Positions 36,660-44,897 of a DNA stretch of 64,000 nt are shown here, piece after piece. The notes under the pieces were generated by a model, which did not search any database, was not told the DNA's origin, and saw only the letters and a program-made list of their open reading frames with translations. This DNA is from Brochothrix thermosphacta DSM 20171 = FSL F6-1036 (GTDB lineage Bacteria > Bacillota > Bacilli > Lactobacillales > Listeriaceae). Position 1 is the first letter of the stretch; every line of letters starts with the position of its first letter. Where the stretch lies: positions 434,001 through 498,000 of the forward strand of contig NZ_CP145608.1 of the NCBI RefSeq assembly GCF_036884295.1, written 5' to 3'. A program made the translations under genes and the position numbers.

Positions 36660-37150
36660 TTGAAAATTATAGAAGCTGCAATAATTGGTACACCAATTTG
36701 GGTTTGGATAATTTTGCTATACATCATAAAACGTGGATTGGATATGAAAAAAGATGGCATAGTAAAGGTAGGGACAACATTTGTTTTTCCATTTATTTTT
36801 ATTATTTGGGGATTAGAAACAGTAGTTACAAAATTCTCTAACCCACTGGACGCAATCATTGCGTATATAATTGCTCTTATTATCGGATCATACATAGGGA
36901 TCGTTTTATATTCGGCAAAGCAGAGGTTTTATATAGATGAACATCGACTGATTAGAAAAGGAAGTTCTTTACCCTTAGTAATAATTTTAATGAATTTCAG
37001 TGTTAAATATGCTTTGAATGTTCATATGAATAAGCTACAAATAGTTTGTATTTTAGTCTCGTCTATTCGCTCTTAGCTGGTTTTACAGTAGGATTATTTA
37101 TAGGCGGTATTATTAATACAATCAGGAATAAAAAAATATTGGAGGGGTAA
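36660..37150 (+). pseudogene. Membrane protein, DUF6622-like, paralogue 1, one frameshift
   Basis: Frame from TTG 36660 encodes four membrane helices (IIGTPIWVWIILLYIIKRGL, FVFPFIFIIWGLE, AIIAYIIALIIGSYIGIVLY, LPLVIILMNFSVKYALNV), then breaks in the A3 run 37039-37041. With one extra A it continues NSLYFSLVYSLLAGFTVGLF and ends at 37150, 163 residues, aligning end to end with the paralogue at 37764-39511. AGGAGG at 36635-36640 is rather far from the TTG, so the start is uncertain. It is upstream of and nearly overlapping the DUF3021 gene. Function unknown; LytTR control is likely. Confidence 0.7.
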
Positions 37151-37151
37151 T

Positions 37152-37535
37152 GTGGATTTATATAAAAGAATTGTTGCAGGTTTAGGAATAGGTTCATTTG
37201 TCTATTTAGTCTCACTTTATTTTAATGGAGTAACAGAAGTTACTCCAAAAACAATCATAACAGTATTTTTAATTTCCATCTTTTCAGGTGTAGCAACGAT
37301 TGTCTTCGATATTGAGCGGTTGAGCTTCCTAATGTCATTGCTCATTCATTTTATAGTGACGACACTGTTTATCTTTTTACTATATGGTGGAGACTATCAA
37401 CCAAAACATCTGTATGCATTGTTTACGAGTATTGTTATTATATATGTAGGTTCATATTCATTAGTTATTACACATTATAAAATAACAGCTAGGAAAATTA
37501 ATAAGTTGCTTTCAAAAATAAAACAGTCTCATTAA
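37152..37535 (+). CDS. DUF3021 membrane protein
   Basis: 127 residues, GTG start with GGAGGGG upstream. Four membrane helices (about 7-25, 33-51, 59-80, 87-108) and a basic C-terminal tail ITARKINKLLSKIKQ. The pattern RIVAGLGIGSFVYL and GATIVFDIERLS-like second helix are typical of DUF3021 proteins, which are nearly always encoded beside a small LytTR regulator and are thought to hold or modulate it at the membrane. It is translationally close to the membrane paralogue upstream (2 bp). Intact. Confidence 0.82.
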   Translation: MDLYKRIVAGLGIGSFVYLVSLYFNGVTEVTPKTIITVFLISIFSGVATIVFDIERLSFLMSLLIHFIVTTLFIFLLYGGDYQPKHLYALFTSIVIIYVGSYSLVITHYKITARKINKLLSKIKQSH

Positions 37536-37577
37536 GATGAAAAAATATTTATGTCACTTAATAAAATGTAGGAATGC

Positions 37578-37612
37578 AAAATAACGGTTGCTTATGCAGC
37601 GGTTATTTTTGT
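37578..37612 (+). terminator. Rho-independent terminator after DUF3021 gene
   Basis: AAATAACGGTTGC pairs imperfectly with GCAGCGGTTATTT, then T run. Confidence 0.6.
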
Positions 37613-37664
37613 TTATAGTTAGCCAGTAGTCTCATTTTTAATGTAACAGCCACTATAATCAACC

Positions 37665-37731
37665 AGATATGTATAAAATAATACCACATGTGTTAACTGA
37701 TATTTACGTTATTATAATAGCTAGATATACT
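37665..37731 (+). promoter_or_regulatory. LytTR-type direct-repeat operator and promoter, copy 2
   Basis: ACATGTGTT (37686-37694) is identical to the second repeat of copy 1 and is again exactly 40 bp before TATACT (37726-37731). At -21 bp a degenerate repeat AGATATGTA (37665-37673) matches 6 of 9 positions. Confidence 0.55.
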
Positions 37732-37930
37732 CTTAATATATTAAATATGAGGAGGAGTTACATATGATGATATTAAATTTTATTGAAGCGATTTTAAAAG
37801 GAACACCCTTTTGGTTTTGGATTATCCTTATTTACGTTATAAAAAAAGGTTTTGGATAGGCTACACTAAGTTAGACAGAATAAATGAGGGCTTGTAAACT
37901 AAGACTACTAATAAAAAGGAGTGTGCTACT

Positions 37931-38212
37931 ATGCCACGTCAACGTCGAACATTTACGCCTGAATTTAAACTGCAAATGGTGAAGCTTTATGAAAATGGAA
38001 AGTCACGTGCTGATATTGCTCGTGAATATGATTTAACCCCTTCGGGATTAGATAAATGGATTAAAAATCATCAAGCTACTGGCTCGTTCGCAGCTAAAGA
38101 TAATCGAACAGAAGATGAAATAGAACTAAATAAATTACGTAAAGAAAATCAGCGGTTACTAATGGAGAATGATATTTTAAAGCAAGCGGCGCTGATCATG
38201 GGACGAAAATAA
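37931..38212 (+). CDS. IS3-family transposase OrfA
   Basis: 93 residues: an HTH_21/Tnp_1-type helix-turn-helix (RRTFTPEFKLQMVKLYENGK, ADIAREYDLTPSGLDKWIKN) followed by a leucine-zipper segment (ELNKLRKENQRLLMENDILK). It binds the IS ends and dimerises with OrfAB. AAAGGAG precedes the ATG. Its stop is 2 bp before the GTG of orfB; OrfB's frame stays open upstream, so a -1 frameshift fusion is possible. Confidence 0.92.
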   Translation: MPRQRRTFTPEFKLQMVKLYENGKSRADIAREYDLTPSGLDKWIKNHQATGSFAAKDNRTEDEIELNKLRKENQRLLMENDILKQAALIMGRK

Positions 38213-38214
38213 AT

Positions 38215-39060
38215 GTGATTCGTAATAACGCTCACCTTTATTCGGTATCAGCAATGTGTGCCGTCCTCGAGATTAAAAGGAGCACCTATTATTATCATAT
38301 AAATTTAGATGCCACTTCGCAGCGAAAAACAGAGGACATCGCACTTTCAAAAGAAATTGAACGGATTTTCAAAGAAAGCCGTAATAATTATGGTACGCGT
38401 AAAATCAAAAGAGAATTATTAAAGTTAGCTGAACCTAAACATGTATCAAGACGCCGAATTAGCCGCATAATGCATTCGTTAGGTTTAGTTTCAAACTACA
38501 CTGTGGCTCAATTTAAACCGCAAAAATCACGTTCGAATGAGGCACTTATAAGAAACGAGTTAAAACGTGCGTTCATTCAAGAAAAAGAATTAGCTGTCGT
38601 TGTAAGTGATTTAACATACGTTCGTGTCGGTGGAAAGTGGCATTATGTATGTTTATTTGTAGACCTTTTCAATCGTGAAATTATTGGACATAGTGTAGGA
38701 GAAAACAAGACTGCAAGTCTTGTCTATGAAGCATTAGCAAGCATTTCTGCAAATTTAAATGACATACAGCTGTTTCACACGGATCGAGGGAAAGAATTTG
38801 ATAATCGGTTGATTGATGAAGCGCTTGAAACATTTAATATTCAACGTTCACTAAGTATGAAGGGTTGTCCTTACGATAACGCTGTAGCGGAAGCAACATT
38901 CAAAGTGTTTAAAACAGAATTCGCAAACCAAGCTCACTTTTCCAATCTTAATCAGCTGGAACTTGAATTAAATGATTACGTTCATTGGTTTAATAACATC
39001 CGTATTCATGGAACATTGGGTTATTTAACGCCTACCGAATTTAAATTACAGCCCTTATAA
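38215..39060 (+). CDS. IS3-family transposase OrfB (DDE integrase)
   Basis: 281 residues, GTG start or made as an OrfAB fusion by -1 frameshifting near the A-rich end of orfA. HTH_21 region (NYGTRKIKRELLK, RISRIMHSLGLVS) precedes an rve integrase core with the DDE triad: Asp in VVSDLTYVRVGGKWHYVCLF, Asp in LFHTDRGKEF and Glu in AVAEATFKVFKTEF. The ending NIRIHGTLGYLTPTEF is typical of the family. Length is normal, suggesting an active enzyme. Confidence 0.92.
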   Translation: MIRNNAHLYSVSAMCAVLEIKRSTYYYHINLDATSQRKTEDIALSKEIERIFKESRNNYGTRKIKRELLKLAEPKHVSRRRISRIMHSLGLVSNYTVAQFKPQKSRSNEALIRNELKRAFIQEKELAVVVSDLTYVRVGGKWHYVCLFVDLFNREIIGHSVGENKTASLVYEALASISANLNDIQLFHTDRGKEFDNRLIDEALETFNIQRSLSMKGCPYDNAVAEATFKVFKTEFANQAHFSNLNQLELELNDYVHWFNNIRIHGTLGYLTPTEFKLQPL

Positions 39061-39605
39061 TTTTTGTTCAATTTACTGTTGCCATTCCAGTTTAGATTAT
39101 CGTAAAGAAGGTGTGGTGTCTGTTAAACGAGCTTTTTTAATACCAGTAATATTTATTGGAGGTGGAATTGCACAAAGTTTTGGTTTGGGGTATCAACTAG
39201 ACTCATTAATGACATACCTTGCCGCTTTAATTGTTGGTGCTTGTTTTGGGATTGTGTTATATTCTGCGAACCAAACATTCTATATGCAGGATAATGTTTT
39301 TACACGACGTGGCAGTTGGTTACCAATGTTTATCATTTTAGTAAACTTTATTGTCAAAGACTTTTTCAATGTCTATTTGAGTTTAGATGCCAACATACTG
39401 AGTAGTCTGACGTTTAATATTGTTTATTCAATTTTAGCAGGGTTAGCGGGTGGTTTAATCTTAGGTGGAGCACTGAATACCGTTAGAAAGAAAAAAACTA
39501 TGATGGCATAAGTATGGCGTTTATATAACAACTAAAATCGTTAAAATGTGCTTTTTATTAAGAGAGGGCGTATACTTATCTTCTATAATAGAAGAGGTGA
39601 TAAGG

Positions 39606-39929
39606 ATGTATTTAGAAATTAAAGAGTCAGGCCAAAATAGTATTTTGGAGAGTGGTAAAAACCAAGTAATAAATCTTTTTTATACGTATGAATCATTGAA
39701 TAGCTGTTCGTGTAGTGATGCAGGTTTGTTTATGATTGAACTTTCTGAGCAGCCTATTGCTGACTATAGTATTCAATTAGATAGTAATCATCCCGAGGTA
39801 TACACAAATAAATTTAGTTTAACGTTTATGGAAGAAGAGATGCAACTTATACGCGATAAAAAAACAAACCGTTTGATATTAACAGGAAATAGCGGTGTTT
39901 TATCACCAAATGTCTCTGTCAGAGTATAA
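39606..39929 (+). CDS. HesB/YneR-like iron-sulfur core-domain protein
   Basis: 107 residues from ATG 39606 (AGAGGTGATAAGG upstream; an upstream frame extension to 39546 is unlikely). The pattern MYLEIKESGQ, a CSCSDAGLFMIEL Cys pair in the middle and a C-terminal LILTGNSGVLSPNVSV is like the small iron-sulfur cluster biosynthesis/HesB-like proteins (YneR) of Bacilli. It may bind an Fe-S cluster or be a degenerate relative; typical IscA Cys triad is not complete. Monocistronic, on the right border of the accessory stretch. Confidence 0.5.
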   Translation: MYLEIKESGQNSILESGKNQVINLFYTYESLNSCSCSDAGLFMIELSEQPIADYSIQLDSNHPEVYTNKFSLTFMEEEMQLIRDKKTNRLILTGNSGVLSPNVSVRV

Positions 39930-39931
39930 AA

Positions 39932-40114
39932 TTAGCCAATAAAAAGGCGATAAGCAGTAAATCCTAGCAAAAGTATAATAATGATTAAGCCCGTTACTTT
40001 CCAGTTACCACCACTTTTAGATCTGTTGTTAGAGGTATGAAAATCCCCAATCTCAGCTTTTTGAAGACCATCCTTTAACGTGATTGTTGGTGTGTTTTTC
40101 TTTTTATTATGCAT
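39932..40114 (-). CDS. Small single-pass membrane protein
   Basis: 60 residues: hydrophilic, basic N-terminal half (HNKKKNTPTITLKDGLQK) and one C-terminal membrane helix (WKVTGLIIIILLLGFTAYRL). AGGAGGAAACTTT precedes the ATG. No family recognised. Convergent with the HesB-like gene with only 2 bp between stops. Confidence 0.65.
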   Translation of the reverse strand: MHNKKKNTPTITLKDGLQKAEIGDFHTSNNRSKSGGNWKVTGLIIIILLLGFTAYRLFIG

Positions 40115-40202
40115 AAAGTTTCCTCCTGTTAAATATAATAAACGTTTCTATTTAAGTTTAGCATATATTTCGTTAATCAATTGAATTTTAGGGTAATCTC
40201 AC

Positions 40203-40260
40203 TTGACAACCTCCTGAGCACGCGCAATAATAAAGTTAACAATTAGTTAGCGAAACTAAC
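40203..40260 (+). promoter_or_regulatory. Promoter and operator of MarR gene
   Basis: TTGACA (40203-40208), 17 bp, AATAAT (40226-40231). GTTAG-CGAAA-CTAAC (40246-40260) lies just downstream of the start point, a likely autoregulatory site. Confidence 0.65.
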
Positions 40261-40296
40261 GAAAAACATAAATAGGATAAAAAATAGGAGGATAAC

Positions 40297-40710
40297 ATGA
40301 GCGAACATCGTCAATTGTTTTTAGCATTTACTAAAATGCAACGTCTGTATATTAAACGATTAAATGAGCGTTTAGAAAGTTTAAATGTTTCATATGCACA
40401 ATGGTCTGTTCTTTATTATATCTATAGCAATGGACCTCACACCATTAGTGAAATTGCTAAGCATCAAGATGTTGAGAAACCGACAATTAGTAAGGTGGTA
40501 CAAAAATTAGATGAATATGGTTATGTTACTGGAGTACAAGGTGAAGATAAGCGAGTGAAGCGTGTGACTTTGACACCTAAAGGTCAACAAAATTGCGAGG
40601 CTGTTGATGCTCATTTAGGGGCTTATCAACAAAGCTTGGCAGAAGGATTTAATGAAGAAGAACAAGCCTTTGTACGTCAGTTTATCGAATCTGTCACTGC
40701 TAAATTATAA
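40297..40710 (+). CDS. MarR-family transcriptional regulator
   Basis: 137 residues with the winged helix-turn-helix of MarR: SYAQWSVLYYIYSNGPHTIS, EIAKHQDVEKPTISKVVQKL and the wing KRVKRVTLTPKGQ. Dimeric, cytosolic repressor. No efflux or metabolic gene is adjacent in the same direction, so besides itself its targets are elsewhere. An inverted repeat overlapping its own promoter suggests autoregulation. AGGAGG upstream of ATG. Confidence 0.9.
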   Translation: MSEHRQLFLAFTKMQRLYIKRLNERLESLNVSYAQWSVLYYIYSNGPHTISEIAKHQDVEKPTISKVVQKLDEYGYVTGVQGEDKRVKRVTLTPKGQQNCEAVDAHLGAYQQSLAEGFNEEEQAFVRQFIESVTAKL

Positions 40711-40716
40711 TAGAAG

Positions 40717-40754
40717 AAAAGCCCACACAATCTGTTAATGATTGTGTGGGCTTT
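40717..40754. terminator. Bidirectional terminator
   Basis: AAAGCCCACACAATC (40718-40732) pairs perfectly with GATTGTGTGGGCTTT (40740-40754), between the convergent marR and dus genes. Confidence 0.92.
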
Positions 40755-40759
40755 AATGT

Positions 40760-41737
40760 TTAGGCTAATCCATTTTTTAAGGCATTGTTCACAAGTTCAC
40801 GTACAGCATCTGTTGATTTTGTATTCATCAAGGAATTTCTTAATTCAGCCGCACCACTAAAATCACGAACATATATTTTAAAGAAACGGTGCAGGTGCGT
40901 GAAAGGTCGCGGCTGTGCTTCAGTAGAGTATTGATCGTATAAATCGACTTGTAGAAGTAATAATTTAAGGAATTCTTCTGGTGTATGTTCTGTTGGTTCT
41001 TTTTCAAAAGCAAATGGATTGGTGAAAACACCTCGACCAATCATGACACCATCAACACCATACTTTTCAACAAGTTTGAGTCCAGCTTCACGATCCGCAA
41101 TATCACCGTTAATTGTTAATAATGTGTGAGGTGCAATTTCATCACGTAATTTTTTGATTTCAGGGATAATTTCGTAGTGAGCATCAACTTTACTCATTTC
41201 TTTACGTGTGCGTAAATGGATAGTAAGGTTAGCGATGTCTTGTTCTAATACATGACCTAACCAACCGCGCCATTCTGCAATGTCCAAATAGCCTAAACGA
41301 GTTTTAACACTAACAGGTAAACCACCTTTTTTAGCAGCCTGAATGATTTCAGCGGCGGTATCAGGATGGTTAATTAAGCCAGAGCCTTTGCCTTTAGAAG
41401 CAACGTTAGCAACGGGGCAACCCATGTTAAGGTCAACGCCTTTGAAGCCCATTTCTTTCATTCCGATACTCATTTCGGCAAATAATTCTGGTTTATTACC
41501 CCAAATATGTGCAACAAGAGGCTGTTCATCTTCTGTAAAAGTAAGGCGTCCACGAACGCTTTCTTTACCTTTTGGATGACAATAACTTTCCGTATTTGTA
41601 AACTCTGTGAAAAATACATCTGGTCGACCTGCTTCACTCACAACATGACGGAAAACAACATCGGTAACATCTTCCATTGGTGCTAATATAAAAAACGGCT
41701 TTGGTAAATCAAGCCAAAAGTTTTCTTGCTGATTCAT
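40760..41737 (-). CDS. tRNA-dihydrouridine synthase
   Basis: 325 residues. TIM-barrel FMN enzyme: APMEDVTD at the N-terminus, NMGCPV (catalytic Cys near residue 102), [17 protein letters not shown] and the GVMIGRG phosphate site. It reduces specific uridines in tRNA D-loops with NAD(P)H. The sequence [19 protein letters not shown] is closest to the second Dus paralogue found in Listeria and relatives; which uridine it modifies is not deducible. AAGGAGA upstream of the start. Monocistronic. Confidence 0.9.
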   Translation of the reverse strand: MNQQENFWLDLPKPFFILAPMEDVTDVVFRHVVSEAGRPDVFFTEFTNTESYCHPKGKESVRGRLTFTEDEQPLVAHIWGNKPELFAEMSIGMKEMGFKGVDLNMGCPVANVASKGKGSGLINHPDTAAEIIQAAKKGGLPVSVKTRLGYLDIAEWRGWLGHVLEQDIANLTIHLRTRKEMSKVDAHYEIIPEIKKLRDEIAPHTLLTINGDIADREAGLKLVEKYGVDGVMIGRGVFTNPFAFEKEPTEHTPEEFLKLLLLQVDLYDQYSTEAQPRPFTHLHRFFKIYVRDFSGAAELRNSLMNTKSTDAVRELVNNALKNGLA

Positions 41738-41968
41738 TTCATCTTCTCCTTATATATGTAATCTTCTAAATTTTTCACTCTTATAAATAGTATCATTTAT
41801 GAAGCAAAGTTGCACCGAATATTTCTTATAGCCAAGTTATTTATTTTTAATCACTTTAACTAGATTAATATTTTTCATCTATAAAACATAAAATAACAGC
41901 CTCACAAAAAATCAAACGACTTTTAATTTATCCCGGTGAAAGGCAAATAACTCCTCTGAAAATTTCAA

Positions 41969-42004
41969 AAACACTATCCTGACAAATTACGTCAAGATAG
42001 TGTT
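41969..42004 (-). terminator. Terminator of the GH1 gene
   Basis: On the minus strand AACACTATCTTGAC pairs with GTCAGGATAGTGTT, one wobble, then T5. It lies 160 bp after the GH1 stop. Nothing coding was seen in 42005-42164 or in 41738-41968. Confidence 0.75.
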
Positions 42005-42164
42005 CTCTCTAATTTATTTTAAGCTGAACTTTTGATTTTGCTTTTATTTATGTCTAGCACTTCAAGCCAAAACTTGTGAGATTTCAAAGAGACTCATAGC
42101 GATAAAAATAATCGCTAATCATTCTTTTCCAATCTCTTCAGTTCTGAACGGCTTGAGCGTGCCT

Positions 42165-43544
42165 TTATTTATTAAACCCGTTATTTTCACTTAAGGCTTT
42201 AAACCAAAGGCCACTTTTCTTCATAGAGCGGGCATAATTGTTATCTAAGTCAACGCGATAAAAACCATAACGGTTTGTATAGCCGTTTAACCAAGACCAA
42301 CAATCCACAAATGTCCACGTATGATAGCCAAAACAATTGCTGCCTTTTTCAATAGCATTGTGTAATTGTTGCAAATGATCTTGCATAAACTCAATACGAT
42401 AATCATCTTCAATCATACCATCTTCATTGAGAAAGCGTTCTTCATTGGCAACGCCCATTCCATTTTCAGCGACATACCAAGGAATGTTACCATATTCGTC
42501 TTTAATCATCATTGCCATATCATAAATAGCCTCAGGGTAAATTTCCCATCCGCGGTAAATATTCATTTTCTTTTCTGGCCAATCATAAGGTGCATAAAAA
42601 TCAGCAGGTGTTAAAGCGGGTGTTTGTGGGTTTTCAGGCGCTTGCACACGTCGCGGTTGGTAATAGTTTAACCCTAAAAAGTCAACGGTATTGTTAGCGA
42701 TTCGTACGCTGTCATTTTCTGCTGTAATTGGCAATAAATCATTCTCAGCAAGTACTTCTTTTAAACCAACAGGAATTGTACCAAGAGCACAAGGGTCTAA
42801 GAAACTTTTACCGTTTAATAAATCAGCAATTTCTTTAGCACGTTGGTCTTCAGGTGATTCACTGCGAGCATAAGTGGGCGATATATTTAAAATGATACCG
42901 ATTTGGCCTTCACAATTACTTGCTTTTAAAGCTTCAACGGCTGCAACGTGCGCCATTAATGTATGATACCCCACTTGGATAGCCTTTTTGAAATCGACAA
43001 CATCAGGGTAGTGGTAACCATAGAGATAGCCACATTCAATATGAACAACAGGCTCATTGAATGTTGTCCAACGTTGTACTAAGTCACCGAATAATTCGAA
43101 AGCTGTTTTGGCATAAAAACCAAAAGCATCAACAGATTCACGGTTTTCCCACCCGACTTTTTCCATCAGCCACCAAGGCATGTCGAAATGGAAGAGGTTA
43201 ATGATAGGTGTCACTCCAGCTTCGTTTAATTTAGTAAAGTAATCACGGTAAAAACTAACAGCTTCGGGATTAACATTTTTACCATCAGGTAAAAGACGTG
43301 TCCATGAAATCGATGTACGGTAAGAATTCATTCCAATTGCTTGCATACGTTTAACATCGTCGGCATATAGCTCATAGACATTAGACGTTGTTGCAGGCCC
43401 TTGACCCGGTTGGAATTTTTCTGGATTTTGCACGTACCATTCATCCCAAGTTGAGGCTGTTTTACCATTTGAAAGTGAATGTCCTTCTGTTTGCGGTGCG
43501 GAAGCTGCTGCTCCCCATAAAAAGTTCTTTGGAAAATTTATCAT
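42165..43544 (-). CDS. Family 1 glycosyl hydrolase (beta-glucosidase or 6-phospho-beta-glucosidase)
   Basis: 459 residues. GH1 signatures: N-terminal FLWGAAASAPQTEG, acid/base Glu164 in FNEPVVH, nucleophile Glu360 in YVAENGMG, and ending W-x-W region TFVDCWSWLNGY. The residues that bind the 6-phosphate (S-x-K-Y motif) are not seen near the ASMKKSGLWF ending in the usual form, so an unphosphorylated beta-glucoside or beta-galactoside substrate is possible. No PTS gene is beside it. A LacI regulator is encoded 39 bp upstream in the same direction, so they probably share a promoter with the operator and cre site at 44635-44674. Confidence 0.88.
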   Translation of the reverse strand: MINFPKNFLWGAAASAPQTEGHSLSNGKTASTWDEWYVQNPEKFQPGQGPATTSNVYELYADDVKRMQAIGMNSYRTSISWTRLLPDGKNVNPEAVSFYRDYFTKLNEAGVTPIINLFHFDMPWWLMEKVGWENRESVDAFGFYAKTAFELFGDLVQRWTTFNEPVVHIECGYLYGYHYPDVVDFKKAIQVGYHTLMAHVAAVEALKASNCEGQIGIILNISPTYARSESPEDQRAKEIADLLNGKSFLDPCALGTIPVGLKEVLAENDLLPITAENDSVRIANNTVDFLGLNYYQPRRVQAPENPQTPALTPADFYAPYDWPEKKMNIYRGWEIYPEAIYDMAMMIKDEYGNIPWYVAENGMGVANEERFLNEDGMIEDDYRIEFMQDHLQQLHNAIEKGSNCFGYHTWTFVDCWSWLNGYTNRYGFYRVDLDNNYARSMKKSGLWFKALSENNGFNK

Positions 43545-43583
43545 TAATAATCATCCTCACATTTTAAAATTTTATTGTTGTTT

Positions 43584-44582
43584 CTATGATAGCTTTTTAA
43601 CGATTGAATCACGCCAAAGTATCTCGTTTGTTAGAGTGAATACTTTTCCTTCGAGTTGGTTATTATTCTTAATTTTTTCTAATAACCGTTCTGCCGCAAG
43701 CATACCAATTTCTTCGATTGGTTGTTTGATTACAGTTAGTTTAGGATGAAAAATATCACTTGCATCAAAATAATCATAACTCGCAAATGAGATATCCTTA
43801 CCGATAACTAATTTGTTTTCATGGATTGTTTGCAATGCGCCGAGCGACATGTTGTAATTACAAACAAAAACGGCTGTGATACCTTCAGATAAGAGATATT
43901 CCATAGCACGTTTACCGCTAGTTTTAGAATAATCACCATAATAAATATTTGTTTCAAGTAGTCGTTTGTTATGGCTTTCATAAGCATCAAGAATACCTAA
44001 AAAGCGCTCACGGGCGACATAATCTGTTTGAGGTGCAGCAATGACGCCAATTTTTTCATGTGACAGAGATAGCATTTTAGAGATAACTTTTTTTGTGCTG
44101 GCTCGATTATCAACAATAATACTATCAGTTTTTGGGCTATCTAATGGTGTAATAATAGAAATAATGGGAATATCATAATTCTTCAAGCATTCAAGTTGTG
44201 GCCATGATTGCTCTGCACCAACTATAATCAAGCCATCAACAGCGCGTGATTCAAAAAAAGCTATCTTCTGTTCAATTCGGTTAGGATCATCCCGATAATT
44301 GGATAGTAGAATTGTATAACCTTGTTGTTCAAGGACATCATCAATTTTTGCAACTAAGGATGCACTGAAGTTGTTTTGCATATTGTTCATTAACAGGCCA
44401 ATTGAACGTGTTTGATTACTTTTTAGACCTTTAGCAAAAAAGTTTTCTTTATATCCCAAAACTTCAATGGCAGTTTCTATTTTTTTAATGTTGTCGGGAC
44501 GCAATTTATGACCATTTAAATAGCGAGAGACACTACCTACTGAAACACGGGCATACTTTGCAACTTCTTGAATTGTAGCCAT
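43584..44582 (-). CDS. LacI-family transcriptional regulator of the GH1 gene
   Basis: 332 residues from ATG 44582 (GAAGGTG upstream). N-terminal LacI HTH (TIQEVAKYARVSVGSVSRYL) with hinge helix, followed by a sugar-binding-protein-like domain (residues about 60-330). Located just upstream of the GH1 gene in the same orientation. The perfect 24-bp palindrome at 44635-44658, 53 bp upstream, is a likely operator for autoregulation and for control of the glycosidase. Inducer is probably a beta-glucoside breakdown product. Confidence 0.9.
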   Translation of the reverse strand: MATIQEVAKYARVSVGSVSRYLNGHKLRPDNIKKIETAIEVLGYKENFFAKGLKSNQTRSIGLLMNNMQNNFSASLVAKIDDVLEQQGYTILLSNYRDDPNRIEQKIAFFESRAVDGLIIVGAEQSWPQLECLKNYDIPIISIITPLDSPKTDSIIVDNRASTKKVISKMLSLSHEKIGVIAAPQTDYVARERFLGILDAYESHNKRLLETNIYYGDYSKTSGKRAMEYLLSEGITAVFVCNYNMSLGALQTIHENKLVIGKDISFASYDYFDASDIFHPKLTVIKQPIEEIGMLAAERLLEKIKNNNQLEGKVFTLTNEILWRDSIVKKLS

Positions 44583-44634
44583 ATAAACACCTTCTTTTTC
44601 ATGTATCATAATAATATTATCTATAGTTTATAAC

Positions 44635-44658
44635 AAAACTTGAATCGATTCAAGTTTT
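44635..44658. promoter_or_regulatory. LacI-type operator palindrome
   Basis: A perfect 24-bp palindrome, centre AATC|GATT with arms extending through AAAACTTG and CAAGTTTT. It carries the central CG step of LacI-family operators and lies 53 bp upstream of the lacI-like gene. Confidence 0.75.
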
Positions 44659-44660
44659 TC

Positions 44661-44674
44661 TGTAAACGATTACA
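44661..44674. promoter_or_regulatory. cre site (CcpA)
   Basis: TGTAAACGATTACA fits the catabolite-responsive element consensus TGWAANCGNTNWCA at all defined positions. It adjoins the LacI operator, implying glucose repression of the GH1 operon. Confidence 0.75.
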
Positions 44675-44781
44675 ATAACTCATCTTAAAAAATCACAATA
44701 AAAGTAAAAATGGAAATAGGAGCTTTAGGTAGCAATTGTATTTTAACGATATAATATGTAAGCTTTTAAAAAGATAATATT

Positions 44782-44810
44782 TTGCAATCACAACTGTTCA
44801 TCTTTATACT
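44782..44810 (+). promoter_or_regulatory. Promoter of the Cof-type phosphatase gene
   Basis: TTGCAA (44782-44787), 17 bp, TATACT (44805-44810). A cre-like sequence AGTAAACGCTTTAA (10 of 14 identical to the adjacent cre) follows at about 44817-44830. Confidence 0.6.
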
Positions 44811-44897
44811 GAAATAGTAAACGCTTTAATTTAACACAGTTGCTTTTAAAATTTATTTTCAGATAATGTGATTAAATAAAACAGGAGTGTGATTTGA

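Larger units (their letters stand above)
37853..39089 (+). mobile_element. IS3-family insertion sequence (IS150-like group)
   Basis: 1237 bp. Left end TGGATAGGCTACACTAAGTT and the complement of the right end TGGAATGGCAACAGTAAATT form imperfect terminal inverted repeats starting TG and ending CA. Flanking direct repeats GTTT at 37849-37852 and 39090-39093 are the 4-bp target duplication. It carries orfA and orfB in the -1 phase relation normal for IS3. It interrupts the second DUF6622-like gene. Both ORFs are intact, so it may still be mobile. Confidence 0.92.
37764..39511 (+). pseudogene. Membrane protein, DUF6622-like, paralogue 2, split by IS3 element
   Basis: The 5' part (37764-37852, MMILNFIEAILKGTPFWFWI then ILIYVIKKG) and the 3' part (39094-39511, YRKEGVVSVKRAFLIPVIFI to KKKTMMA) join exactly when the IS and one GTTT copy are removed, giving a 168-residue protein with five membrane helices. 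It aligns along its length with the protein encoded at 36660-37150. GAGGAGG precedes the ATG. A LytTR-type site stands upstream. The insertion is recent by appearance because the reading frame on both sides is intact. Confidence 0.85.

Noticed and set aside
34360-40200. Integrated island bounded by a repeat of the tmRNA 3' end
   Set aside because: No second copy of the GTTCGACTCCCGCC sequence and no integrase gene were found within the window, so a defined island cannot be claimed.
40840-41040. A 66-codon minus-strand frame inside the dus gene
   Set aside because: Alternative frame of dus with no start signal; dus itself is well conserved.
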